Shown piece after piece: positions 26,515 through 36,430 of a DNA stretch of 64,000 nt. Both the position numbers and the translations under genes were made by a program. The notes below the pieces were generated by a model that saw only the letters and a list, made by a program, of their open reading frames with translations, had not been told where the DNA came from and made no database searches. This DNA is from Streptacidiphilus sp. 4-A2 (GTDB lineage Bacteria > Actinomycetota > Actinomycetes > Streptomycetales > Streptomycetaceae), in assembly GCA_014284505.1 (NCBI GenBank), contig JAAFYY010000001.1:6311845-6375844 (forward strand). Reading direction: 5' to 3'. Every line of letters begins with the position of its first letter. The first letter of the stretch is position 1.

Positions 26515-27468
26515 TCACCGCTGGTCGGAGCCGTGCGGCGACCAGTCGTCCAGGCGGGCCGCGTAGTACGCACGCAGAGCAGCCTCGCTGCCGGATCCGG
26601 TGGCCGTCATGATCCGCTGGGCCCGGGCGGAGCGGAGGTCTCCGGCGGTCAGCACCCGGGGATGCTGGCGGTCGGGCGGGCAGTAGCCGTCGCCGGGGTC
26701 GGCATACAGGCCGGGCAGCTCGGCCGGGCGGCGCCCGAGATTGAGCAGGACCTCGTCCGCCGTGAGCCGCCACCGGTCGGTCCGGCCCGCCGGGGCGGTC
26801 GCCTCGGCCAGCACCCGGCCGTCGGCCTGGGCGGACAGCGCGAGCGAGCGGACAGGTACGAGGGTGACCCGGGGATCACCGCGGACCTCGTCGGCCTTGT
26901 AGTCGTCGGCCTCCGGGTAGGGCACGACCAGGCGCAGGGGCAGGTCGGGACGGCTGCGCAGCAGCGTGCCGAGCGGGCGGTCGGCACCGAGGACAAGGAC
27001 GCTCCGGCCGATCAGGGCCTCGGCGTCGGCGTCCCAGAGCGGTGACCAGTGCGCATCGCCACCGGTGATCCAGCCGGCTTCGCTCATCCGGGCATCGCGC
27101 ACACCGGTGGCGACGACGACGAAGCGTCCGGTGACGGTGCGGCCGGATACGGCCAGGTGGACCGTGACATGGTCGTCGGCGGCGGCCAGCCGGTCCGCCC
27201 GCTCGCCGAGCAGCACCTCGCAGCCGGCGGCGTGGTGGGCACCGGCGTGGTGGACACCGGCGGCGAGGGCCTCGGCGTAGGCGGGGCCGGAGGTGAACCC
27301 GAGCACGTTGTCCAGCACCGGGATGCGGTGCAGGGTGTGGCCGGGAGTCTTCGGTTCGACCAGCACGGAGCTCATGCCGACACTGGCGGCCATCACGACT
27401 GCCGCGCAGCCGGCGGGGCCGCCGCCGATGACGACCAGGTCGGTGTCGGGCACGAGGGACTGAGGCAT
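26515..27468 (-). CDS. FAD-dependent NAD(P)/FAD oxidoreductase, thioredoxin-reductase-like but without CxxC
   Basis: The ATG at 27468 follows a perfect AGGAGGACCGCG. The Rossmann start TDLVVIGGGPAGCAAVVMAA binds FAD and the family continues with HTLHRIPVLDNVLGFTSGPA, VVVATGVRDARM and SVLVLGADRPLGTLLRSRPD (second nucleotide-binding motif, degenerate). The C-terminal motif ADEVLLNLGRRPAELPGLYA is followed by RVLTAGDLRSARAQRIMTA. Thioredoxin reductases carry CATC at the position occupied here by ITGGDAHWS, so this protein cannot relay electrons through a disulfide. It belongs with the non-thiol members such as ferredoxin-NADP reductase-like or small-molecule oxidases. 317 residues, frame intact. 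Confidence 0.82.
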   Translation of the reverse strand: MPQSLVPDTDLVVIGGGPAGCAAVVMAASVGMSSVLVEPKTPGHTLHRIPVLDNVLGFTSGPAYAEALAAGVHHAGAHHAAGCEVLLGERADRLAAADDHVTVHLAVSGRTVTGRFVVVATGVRDARMSEAGWITGGDAHWSPLWDADAEALIGRSVLVLGADRPLGTLLRSRPDLPLRLVVPYPEADDYKADEVRGDPRVTLVPVRSLALSAQADGRVLAEATAPAGRTDRWRLTADEVLLNLGRRPAELPGLYADPGDGYCPPDRQHPRVLTAGDLRSARAQRIMTATGSGSEAALRAYYAARLDDWSPHGSDQR

Positions 27469-27773
27469 CGCGGTCCTCCTCCGGGACGGGTTCGGGCGGC
27501 AGGCAGTCAGGCGGGCAGGCAGACGAACAGGCAGGCGTTCGGGCAAGCGCGCGAAAGGAACGGTACGCCTGCTCCGCATCGAGCGGGCCGAACGGCACGC
27601 GTTCGGGGTCACCCACCTCGCCGGGACGGAACTTGGTGAGGACCGGGCCTCTTGCACGGCCTGGGCGTTCGTGGTCGCGAATGCTCCTCGCGCTCCTGGT
27701 GTCCACGGTGACACAGCTGACGGCGCTGTTCCTTAGAGTGCGCATTGCCATTCCTGTGAACCTAAGGAAACAC
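27469..27773. other. Intergenic region between divergent oxidoreductase and secreted-protein genes
   Basis: 305 bases. It contains imprecise GGCAGGCAG-type repeats at 27498-27550 and, near the right end, CTAAGGAAACAC, the ribosome site of the gene starting at 27774. No supportable gene. Confidence 0.5.
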
Positions 27774-29203
27774 ATGGGACAGATACGCCTGCGGCGGGCT
27801 CACCGCCGCCGTCACCACGGCCACCGCTGCCGCGGCGATGCTCGGCGGCAGCGCAACGGCGAACGCCGCTGCCGCGCCGAACGTGATCACCGTGCTGTCA
27901 CCCGCCGCCACCGCGGTCATGCCCGCACCGGCCGTCGGCACAGCACAGACCGTTCAGCCGAACTTCGAGATCAACTCCGGCAGCGAGATCCTGAACGGGA
28001 CCTTCGACGTCACCGTCGACGCGACGGGCCTGGCGAAGGTGCCAACGTCTCCTTCTCCAGCAACTGCACGGCGAAGGGGCTGGTTGCCACCTGCTCGAGT
28101 ACTACTACCAGCTCAACCTCGGCCCGGGCACGAGATCAACCTCCAGACCCAGATCACCGTCAGCGCGCGCAAGGGTGCTCCGAGGGCGCCAAGGGCAGCT
28201 ACAGCATCAGCGGTGCGGGCGCCGGATTCCGCTTCGTCGGCGCCGATGGCACCGTGGAGGTCGGCGGGCCGCTGCTCGATCTGCACAGCCCGGTGAACCA
28301 CAGCAACGTCCCCGTCGGTTCCACGGTGTCGGAGCCGATCGTCTTCGACAACAGCGGCACCCGGCCCACCTCCGGGGTCGAGGCGCTGTTCATGCTCTCG
28401 CCCGGCGTGGACTTCACCACCCGCTACCGCAACTGCGACTACGGCACCGAGACCACCTCGCCCCGGCTGACCAGCGTCGCCCTGTGCAGCTTCAGCCACG
28501 GGATGCGGGTCGGCGGACCGACCAGCTGGCCGCCCCGGTGCAGTTGCACGTCGACTCGACCGCGCTCTACTCCTACCTGGACACCTTTGTGGTGCCGCTC
28601 GGTGACTCCAGCGCGCTGTGGCAGATGACCGGCCTCAGCTGGAAGCAGGCAGCGGCGCCGTCCTCGGCGTCGACGTGGTCAAGGCCGGCAAGGCAAGCAC
28701 CGCGCCCGTCGGCGACGTGCTGCTGGGCAACGACGAGGACAACTACCGGGTCGCCGGCATCTCGGCGCGCAATACGGCCTACTTCGGCGTCACCGGTGCC
28801 TCGGCCAAGGCCGCGAAGGGCAAGACCGCCACCTTCCGCTTCAGCCTGTACAACAGCGGTCCCGCGACCCTGTACGACCGCAGCGGCGGCGAGCTGAGCC
28901 CGGCCTGACGATCACCCTGCCGGCGGGCACCACGGTGGTCGGCTCCTCCGCCAACTGCCGGCCGTCGATGGGCAACGACCCGTCCGTCACCGCCCACGGC
29001 CCCTACGGCTGCGAGGAGCCCCCGGGGTTCCTGTACTCAAGGGCGCGCCGATGGTCTTCTCGATCACCGTGCGGGTGGACAAGGTGGTCGCCGGTGCGAA
29101 GGGCTGGGTCCACCTGGGCTGGGAGAACCCCCAGAACCCTGACTGGCAGCCGGCCTTCGACACCGACCACACCCACAACTGGGCCGCGCTCACCCTGAAC
29201 TGA
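27774..29203 (+). CDS. Secreted DUF11/Ig-like repeat protein (many frameshifts)
   Basis: MGQIRLR is followed after a frame change by GLTAAVTTATAAAAMLGGSA and TANAAAAPNV, a signal peptide. Fragments of one protein then appear in alternating frames: FEINSGSEILNGTFDVTVD; NVSFSSNCTAKGLVATCS; SYSISGAGAGFRFVGADGTV; VEALFMLSPGVDFTTRYRNC; LAAPVQLHVDSTALYSYLDT; VGDVLLGNDEDNYRVAGISA; KTATFRFSLYNSGPATLYD; LPAGTTVVGSSANCRPS; and PMVFSITVRVDKVVAGAKGW. The pattern is of extracellular DUF11-like domains. At least five indels are needed. It is about 475 residues if repaired, or a pseudogene if the indels are real. Confidence 0.6.
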
Positions 29204-29223
29204 GCCGCAGCAGGGCCGATCGT

Positions 29224-29263
29224 CCGACGGCCGGCGGCCCGCCCCGGGGTCGCCGGCCGTCGG
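29224..29263 (+). terminator. Terminator after the DUF11-like gene
   Basis: CCGACGGCCGGCG and its exact complement flank a 14-base GC-rich loop. Confidence 0.75.
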
Positions 29264-29289
29264 CGTCAGCACCGGCGGGTCGTCAGTAC

Positions 29290-29352
29290 CGTCGGGCAGT
29301 AGGGCAGTCGGACAGTCGGCAGTCGGGCAGTCGGGCAGTCGGGCAGTCGGGC
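29290..29352. repeat. Tandem 8-bp repeat (CAGTCGGG)
   Basis: About seven perfect or near-perfect copies end exactly at the 3' end of the LysR gene. Confidence 0.75.
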
Positions 29353-30389
29353 TACGGGAGCCAGTCGCGGTCCGGGGCGTAGTGGAGCCAGCGGCGTTGT
29401 TCCGCCAGGCGGCCGAATGCCTTCAGCAGGGACTCCCGTTCGGGGTGGCTGCTGTCCGCGCGCCACAGCAGGGACCAGGCGTACAGCGGGGTGGGTTCGA
29501 TCAGCGGGACCGCGCGCAGGCCCGGCAGGTCGGGCAGGGGCGAGTCCGCCGGGAGGAGGGTGAAGCAGCGCGGTCGCGCGAGGACGCGCTCGATGGTGTG
29601 GGCGAGGCCGAGGTTGGCGCCGACCTCCAGCTCCTGGATGCCGAACCGCTCCGCGAAGGACCGCAGGAAGTCCAGGCGTTCCAGCGAAGCCGGGCACCAC
29701 AGGACGCTGGTCCGCAGGTCACTGGGGCGCAGTTGGTCCGCGCCGGCGAGCGGGTGGTCGGCGCTGAGCACCGCGTCCACCGGCTCCAGCCGTGCCAGGC
29801 GGTGGGCCAGCCCGTCGGGCAGCGCTCCGCCGGCGCCGAGAGCCGGGGAGCCGACGGCCGGGGAACCGACGGCCAAAGAGCCGACGGCAGCGGAACCGAC
29901 AGCCTGGGAGCCGAGGGCCGAGGAGGTATCGGCCAGGGAGGTGTCGGCCAGGGGGTGTACCCGGCCGAAGCCCACATCGGTGTCCCCGCGCAGCAGGGCC
30001 GCGGCGACGGAGGGCAGGTCCCGCCCGGAGCCGGGTTCCACGGCGAGCCCCGGGGTTGCCTCCAGCACCGGCGCGACCGTGCGCATGGGCGCGTACAGGT
30101 GCCCCCACACGTCGAGCCGCAAGGGCCGACGGATGCCTCGGGCCTGGGCCACCGCGAGGTCCCCGCCCCCACCAGGCCGGTCGCGGGCTCCAGGAAGCGC
30201 AGCCCCGCCGGTGAGCGCGACCGTGCGCCCGGAGCGGTCGAACAGCGGGACGCCCAGTTCGCCCTCCAGCCGCGCGATCCGCTTGGACAGTGCCTGCTGG
30301 GTGATCCCGAGCTGCTCCGCCGCCCGGCCGAAGTGCAGCAGATCGGCGGTCGCGGTGAAGGCGCGCACCTGGGCGAGGTCGAGGTCCAC
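29352..30389 (-). CDS. LysR-family transcriptional regulator
   Basis: The GTG at 30389 starts MDLDLAQVRAFTATADLLHF, and GRAAEQLGITQQALSKRIAR with LEGELGVPLFDRSGR completes the winged helix. The effector domain follows (RPLRLDVWGHLYAPMRTVAP, DTDVGFGRVHPLADT, AVLSADHPLAGADQLRPSDL, HTIERVLARPRCFTLLPADS). Two oddities are visible. First, about 15 codons after the DNA-binding domain read out of register (expected FLEPATGLVGAG lies in the next frame), as if two compensating indels flank them. Second, a five-residue repeat (AVGSA, AVGSL, AVGSP, AVGSP) from 15-bp units is inserted in the effector domain. It is divergent from the quinone oxidoreductase, its likely target. Confidence 0.85.
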   Translation of the reverse strand: MDLDLAQVRAFTATADLLHFGRAAEQLGITQQALSKRIARLEGELGVPLFDRSGRTVALTGGAALPGARDRPGGGGDLAVAQARGIRRPLRLDVWGHLYAPMRTVAPVLEATPGLAVEPGSGRDLPSVAAALLRGDTDVGFGRVHPLADTSLADTSSALGSQAVGSAAVGSLAVGSPAVGSPALGAGGALPDGLAHRLARLEPVDAVLSADHPLAGADQLRPSDLRTSVLWCPASLERLDFLRSFAERFGIQELEVGANLGLAHTIERVLARPRCFTLLPADSPLPDLPGLRAVPLIEPTPLYAWSLLWRADSSHPERESLLKAFGRLAEQRRWLHYAPDRDWLP

Positions 30390-30517
30390 GCCCCCTACCT
30401 TGCCCGACAGCCATGGGTTGTCAATGCGAGCGATCGGCTGTTGGCCCGCCCCCGCTGTTCAGGGGTCTAGTGGTGACCGCAACCACAAGCCCCCGTCCAG
30501 AAGGAGCGGTATCCGCC

Positions 30518-31438
30518 ATGAAGGCCATGATCCCGACCGGGAAGCGTGAACTGCCGGTTGTCTTCGGAGAGATCGAGCAGGTCCGGCCACGCCCGAACGA
30601 GGCCCTGGTCAAGGTCGCCGCGTACTCCGTCAACCGTGGCGAGACGTTCCTGCTGGAGCGGCCCCGGGCCGGGTGGACGCCGGGCAAGGACATCGCGGGC
30701 CTGGTGATCCAGGCGGCGGCGGACGGCAGTGGTCCCGCGGTGGGCCGCCGGGTGGTCGGGCACCCGCCGTCCGGCGGCTGGGCGCAGTTCGTCGCGGTCC
30801 CCACCGACTCGCTCGCGGAACTCCCGGAGGACGTGCACGCGACCACCGCCGCCGCGCTGCCGCTGGCCGGGCTCACCGCCCTTCGGCTGCTGCGCACCGC
30901 CGGACCGGTGGCCGGGCGGCGCATCCTGCTGACCGGCGCCTCGGGCGGCGTCGGGCACTACCTGACCGAACTCGCCGCCGGGGCGGGGGCGGAGCTGACC
31001 GCGGTCAGCTCCTCGGCGGAGCGCGGATCGCGCCTGGAGCAGCTGGGCGCAGCCGCCGTGGTACGTGAAGTCGCGGACGCCACCGGCCGGTTCGACATTG
31101 TCATGGAGTCCGTCGGCGGCCCGGACCTGCCTGCCGCGCTGGCCCGGCTCGCCCCGCGCGGCACCCTGATCTGGTTCGGCCAGGCCAGCCGCACCCCGGT
31201 GACGCTGGACTTCTTCGACATCCTCAACGGCCCGGTCTCCGCCACGATCCGGCAGTTCTCCTACGCCGACACGGACACGCCCTACGGTCCCGACCTGGCC
31301 ACCCTGGTCCGGCTGGTGGCGCAGGGCCGGCTGCACCCGGAGCTCGGCCGGGTCGCCGACTGGTCCGAGACCGCCACCACCCTCACCGACCTGCGCGACC
31401 GCCACATCCGCGGCAACGCCGTACTGACCGTCTCCTGA
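30518..31438 (+). CDS. MDR-superfamily zinc-independent alcohol dehydrogenase/quinone oxidoreductase
   Basis: ATG 30518 follows AAGGAGCGG. The product of 306 residues has the GroES-like fold at the N-terminus (VNRGETFLLERPRAGWTPGK, then DIAGLVIQAAADGSGPAVGR). The Rossmann cofactor domain contains GRRILLTGASGGVGHYLTEL and LIWFGQASRTPVTLDFFDIL. Zinc ligands of true alcohol dehydrogenases are absent, so it is of the QOR type that reduces quinones or enones with NADPH. Frame intact. It is transcribed away from the LysR gene with 128 bases between, a standard regulator-target pair. Confidence 0.9.
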   Translation: MKAMIPTGKRELPVVFGEIEQVRPRPNEALVKVAAYSVNRGETFLLERPRAGWTPGKDIAGLVIQAAADGSGPAVGRRVVGHPPSGGWAQFVAVPTDSLAELPEDVHATTAAALPLAGLTALRLLRTAGPVAGRRILLTGASGGVGHYLTELAAGAGAELTAVSSSAERGSRLEQLGAAAVVREVADATGRFDIVMESVGGPDLPAALARLAPRGTLIWFGQASRTPVTLDFFDILNGPVSATIRQFSYADTDTPYGPDLATLVRLVAQGRLHPELGRVADWSETATTLTDLRDRHIRGNAVLTVS

Positions 31439-31590
31439 ACCCGGCGCAGCGGACCGGAGCGGGCCGCAGCGGGCCGCAGCGGCCGGAGCGGCTCCCCGGG
31501 ACAGTGCGGGCGGCGTCCCGTGGGCACGGCCCGAACGCGCGCGGCCCGTCCCGATCCAGCGACGGGGGCGGGGCCGCGCGGCGGGGTGGG

Positions 31591-32802
<1,212 letters not shown>

Positions 32803-32889
32803 GCCAGGGTTCTCCTCCAGCGGACCATAGCATCGTGTTACTGGCCGGTCACTACGTGAGAAACCTCACGGAACGTCAACTTCCGCTCG

Positions 32890-33672
32890 CTACGCGGGAT
32901 CCCGGAGGTAGTCGGCGACCAGGGTGTGCAGCCGCGGCGATCCGAGGACGTCGAAGTGACCAGCGCCTTCGATCAACTCCACAGTCGAACCGGCCCAGTT
33001 GGAGTGGATGTCGACGGCGTGCTTCGGCGGCACGAAGTCGTCGTCGGCGCCGTGGATGACCAGTCCGGGGACGTCGACGGTCTTGACGACCTCCTGCGGC
33101 GAGTACTCGGTCCACGCCCCCGGCCCCAGCAGGCCTTCGATCCGCCTGGTCAGCTCCTGGATCAGTTCGTCCGGGACGGTGTGCATCTCGGCGAACTTCT
33201 CGACCAGATACCCGTGGGTGGCCGGGGAGGAGATCGACACCAGGGTCTTCACCGGCAGGTCGCCGTTCCAGGCCGCGAAGGACCACAGCGCACCCAGCGA
33301 GTGGCCGACCACGGCCCGGACCTCGCCCAGCCGGTCGCACAGGGCCCGGATCAGTTCGCGCACCTCGAGCGGATTGGTGGAGGTCCCGAGCGCCTCGCCA
33401 TGGGCGGGGGCGTCGAACAGCACCACCTGGCAGCCCTGCTCCAGCAGGGTCTGCGCGAGCGGGACCATGCTGCCCAGGTTGCTGTGGACGCCGTGCACGA
33501 ACAGCACGGTCGGCCCGGTGCCGCGCTGGTAGTACTTGTAGGGCCGGTCGTTCACCTTGACGGTGTGGGACTGGCACTGGCCGAGGAATTCCTTGGCCGC
33601 CGCGTCGTGCTCGACCTGGAAGATCTTCCAGTACCGCTCGACGAGCTTGTCGATGTCTACGTACTGCCCCAT
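32890..33672 (-). CDS. Alpha/beta-hydrolase in the biosynthetic operon
   Basis: MGQYVDIDKLVERYWKIFQV starts at 33672 after AAAGGAGCC. Motifs: oxyanion-hole VLFVHGVHSNLGSM, nucleophile elbow AVVGHSLGALWSFAAW (Ser), GLVIHGADDDFVPP (Asp) and GAGHFDVLG (His). These give a complete catalytic triad in 260 residues. The N-terminal 35 residues are helical and absent in simple esterases. Because the megasynthase ends in a reductase domain and has no thioesterase, this enzyme may hydrolyse a side product, act in proofreading, or deformylate or process the released product. Frame intact. Confidence 0.88.
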   Translation of the reverse strand: MGQYVDIDKLVERYWKIFQVEHDAAAKEFLGQCQSHTVKVNDRPYKYYQRGTGPTVLFVHGVHSNLGSMVPLAQTLLEQGCQVVLFDAPAHGEALGTSTNPLEVRELIRALCDRLGEVRAVVGHSLGALWSFAAWNGDLPVKTLVSISSPATHGYLVEKFAEMHTVPDELIQELTRRIEGLLGPGAWTEYSPQEVVKTVDVPGLVIHGADDDFVPPKHAVDIHSNWAGSTVELIEGAGHFDVLGSPRLHTLVADYLRDPA

Positions 33673-33778
33673 GGAGGCTCCTTTCCGAGCTGCCTGCTTG
33701 CCTTACTGCACCGCACTGCGGCACGGCGCGCCGTGCCGCAGTGCGGACTGCCACCGCCGACTACCACCGCCGACCTAC

Positions 33779-35095
33779 CTACCCCGCGAGCCCCCGCAGG
33801 CAAGCCTTCGCGCGCTCCGGGAGTATGTACTCCCCGGTCCGCTCGATCTCGTCGTAGAGCTTCTCGACGCGCTCGTAGTGGTCGTCGAGGTTCTGGTCCA
33901 GCAGGTGGTACTTGCTCTTGTTGTAGACGCCGAACTGGAGGTCGGTCATCAGCTCGTAGGGGTTGATGTCCTCCACCGCCCTGCCGAACACCATGTGCAG
34001 GAACTCGTCGAGGCTCTCGTAGCCGAGTGTGGCCAGCAGGAACTCGATCGAGGTGCGCTTGCGCTTGATCTGGTAGGCGCGTTCGTCCGGGTCCACGATG
34101 AAGTCGAGCCCGCTGCTCATGCCGCGCGGGTAGTGCACACGGCTGAAGCAGCGGAAGTCGATGGTCAGCCGGTCCTTCGGGGAGGGCGGCAGGGTGCTGT
34201 CGCCGTGGGCGCGGTAGTTGTCGAACACCAGCGCGTCACCGACCCGCGAGTCGCAGTAGTAGCCGGGCGACGGCGTGTCCGCGTAGCGCTTCTCCCAGTA
34301 CTTCGCCATCAGGAAGTCCCGCACGGTGGGCAGGTCGATCTCGGAGAGCCTGCCCTCCAGGAACAGGTAGAGGGCCTTGTCGACCGACGCCTTCTCCTCC
34401 TTCTCCAGGCCGCACTCCAGCATCTGCTCGTAGACGTACTGCAGGTTGGGCGCCTCCACCTCAGCCTCTTCGAAGATCACGAAGGGCTTGCCGGTCCAGC
34501 GGGCGTCGGGTGAGCGCGGTGTGGAAGCTCCCGGTACTTGGTGGGGAATCCCAGCCGCTTCTTCACCAGCGACGGAATCTGCAGTGCGATGTCGCTGGCC
34601 GAGTGGGTGCCGTAGGAGCGCTTGCCGGCCCGCACCACGAAGGCGTTGACGACCGTCGTGTGCACCTCGGGCATGTGCTCGTGCACGATGTCCTGGTTCA
34701 GGTCGTAGAAGCGCTTGGCCGAGGGATGAACAGGACGCAGTTCTCGAACATGGTGGAGAGCGGGAAGTAGCTGCCGATCGACGCGGCGGCGAAGCTCTCC
34801 TGGATCATGCCCTGGCAGCGCAGCTGCCGGGCGAGGTCGTCGGAGAGGCCGTCGTCCAGGTTCATCGGGACGACCTGGGTGGGGCGCGGCTCGAAGACGA
34901 AGCGGCACGGGTTGAGTGCCCGGCCGGGGGCAGCCGGTCCCCCACCTCCGCCGCGTCCACCGTGTACTTGTCCAGCACCGGCATCAGCTGGCGGGCGTGC
35001 GCGCCGGCCGACTCGTGCAGCAGGCTGCCGCTCTTCTGGTAGGTGCCGGTCATCTCCGGCTCGGCGGTGGCGCCCGCCGCTGTGTCCTCGCTCAT
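33779..35095 (-). CDS. Possible Fe(II)/2-oxoglutarate-type oxygenase in the biosynthetic operon (frameshifted)
   Basis: The ATG at 35095 follows AGGAGAGG. Pieces in four frames join to a protein of about 438 residues: MSEDTAAGATAEPEMTGTYQ; FEPRPTQVVPMNLDDGLSDD; GSYFPLSTMFENCVLFIP; YDLNQDIVHEHMPEVHTTVV; RSYGTHSASDIALQIPSLVK; PFVIFEEAEVEAPNLQYVYE; and SRVGDALVFDNYRAHGDSTL followed by PKDRLTIDFRCFSRV. The last segment resembles the C-terminal metal-His and 2-oxoglutarate-Arg region of TauD/PhyH-like oxygenases. The N-terminal HxD is not certain. Frame changes lie near 34920, 34730 and 34490. Position directly after the megasynthase suggests tailoring (hydroxylation or desaturation). I do not recognise the exact family. 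Confidence 0.5.
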
Positions 35096-35224
35096 GGCAA
35101 TCGGTTCCTCTCCTTGCTCGTGGGGCCGGGTGCTTGCGCGGCCGGGTGTCAGTGGGGCCGGGTGTCAGTGGGGGCCGGGCTCGGGGCCGGGCCGCCCCGG
35201 CGTGCGAGGGGCGGCCCGGCGCCC

Positions 35225-36430
35225 TCACGCCTGGTCGGTCGCGGCTGCCTGGTCGGTCGCGGCTGCCCGGTCGGGCGCGGCTGCCTCGTCGGCCACGCCA
35301 TCGGAGGCCCCGTCCCCGGCCGGGGACGGCTGCGCGGTGATGCGGTCCACGTACTTGCGGACGAACTGCTCGTCCAGCGGCGGCGACGGGTACTGCTCGC
35401 CGCCGAAGACGTCGGCCCCCACCGGGAGGCCCGCGAGCATGGACTCCAGCCCCTGCCGGCTGAGGCCGTCGAGCACGACCGCGATCCGGGCCAGCGGGCT
35501 GGTCGGGTGTTCGGCGGCGTAGGCCTGCGCCTGCCCCTGCCATTCCTCGAAGCCGACCACCTTCACGTCGCCGCAGGCGGCGCCGATCAGCTCGAAGAAG
35601 CTGCTGAAGCCGGCCGCCCGGGAGTTGACGAAGTCGTAGTCCCTGCCGATCCGGTCCAGGTCGGTGGTCATCACCTGGGCGATGGTCCGGCCCAGGTAGT
35701 CGACCGGCAGTACCCCGGCGAGGTCGGCGTCGAGCGCGGGAAAGCTGCCCAGCTCGGTGCCGCCGACGATCAGGTTGTGCAGGAAGTCGCCGCGGTCGAG
35801 CCGGAAGTGGCCGCTTGTCGCCGAGGCGCTGACGAACGGCAGCCGGTACACCGACGCCCGGGCACCGCGCCAGCGCGCGGCCGCGACCATCTGCTCGGCC
35901 ATCCACTTGGAGGTGAGGTAGCCGTAGTCGACCTGGTCCTGCGAGACCTCGTAGCCAAGGTACTTGGGCAGCGTGGCGAAGGTGGAGACCAGGTGGACCG
36001 CTTTGCCGCGGCCCCGCGAGGCCAGCCGCAGCGCCTCGTGGGCGCCGATCACGTTGGGGCCGAGGTAGTCCTCCAGCGGCCGCACCCAGTCCACCAGCGC
36101 ACCGGCGTGGCAGACCGCCTCGACCTGATCCGCCAGCCGGTCGAAGGCCTCCTCGTCCAGGCCGAACAGCGGCTGGGCCAGGTCACCCACGACCGGGTTG
36201 ACCAGCGGCGCGTACTCCGACTTCCAGAGACCGTAGCCTTCGAGCGCGCCGACCAGCCGCCGCAGGCCGTGGTCGGCGTCGTCGGCCCGCACCAGGCAGT
36301 ACGCGGCGACCCCGGCCTCCAGCAGCTCGCGCAGCAGGAAGGCCCCGACGAAGCCGGTGGCACCGGTGACAAACACCGACTCCGGGCTGGTCAGCGGCCC
36401 GGCGGCGTTGTCGAAGCGGAGCTCGGGATC
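35225..36430 (-). other. Megasynthase domain: C-terminal thioester reductase
   Basis: SVFVTGATGFVGAFLLRELL is the NADPH-binding motif, VCHAGALVDWVRPLEDYLGP and AVHLVSTFATLPKYLGYEVS follow, and YLTSKWMAEQMVAAARW supplies the Tyr/Lys pair. This is the SDR-type release domain (R/TD) that reduces the ACP-bound acyl chain to an aldehyde or alcohol. It ends with 18-bp DNA repeats encoding RAAATDQAAATDQA. No thioesterase is present. Confidence 0.88.

Noticed and set aside
29290..29352. Iterons or a CRISPR-like array at the CAGTCGGG repeats
   Set aside because: Eight-base simple tandem repeat without spacers, best explained by slippage.
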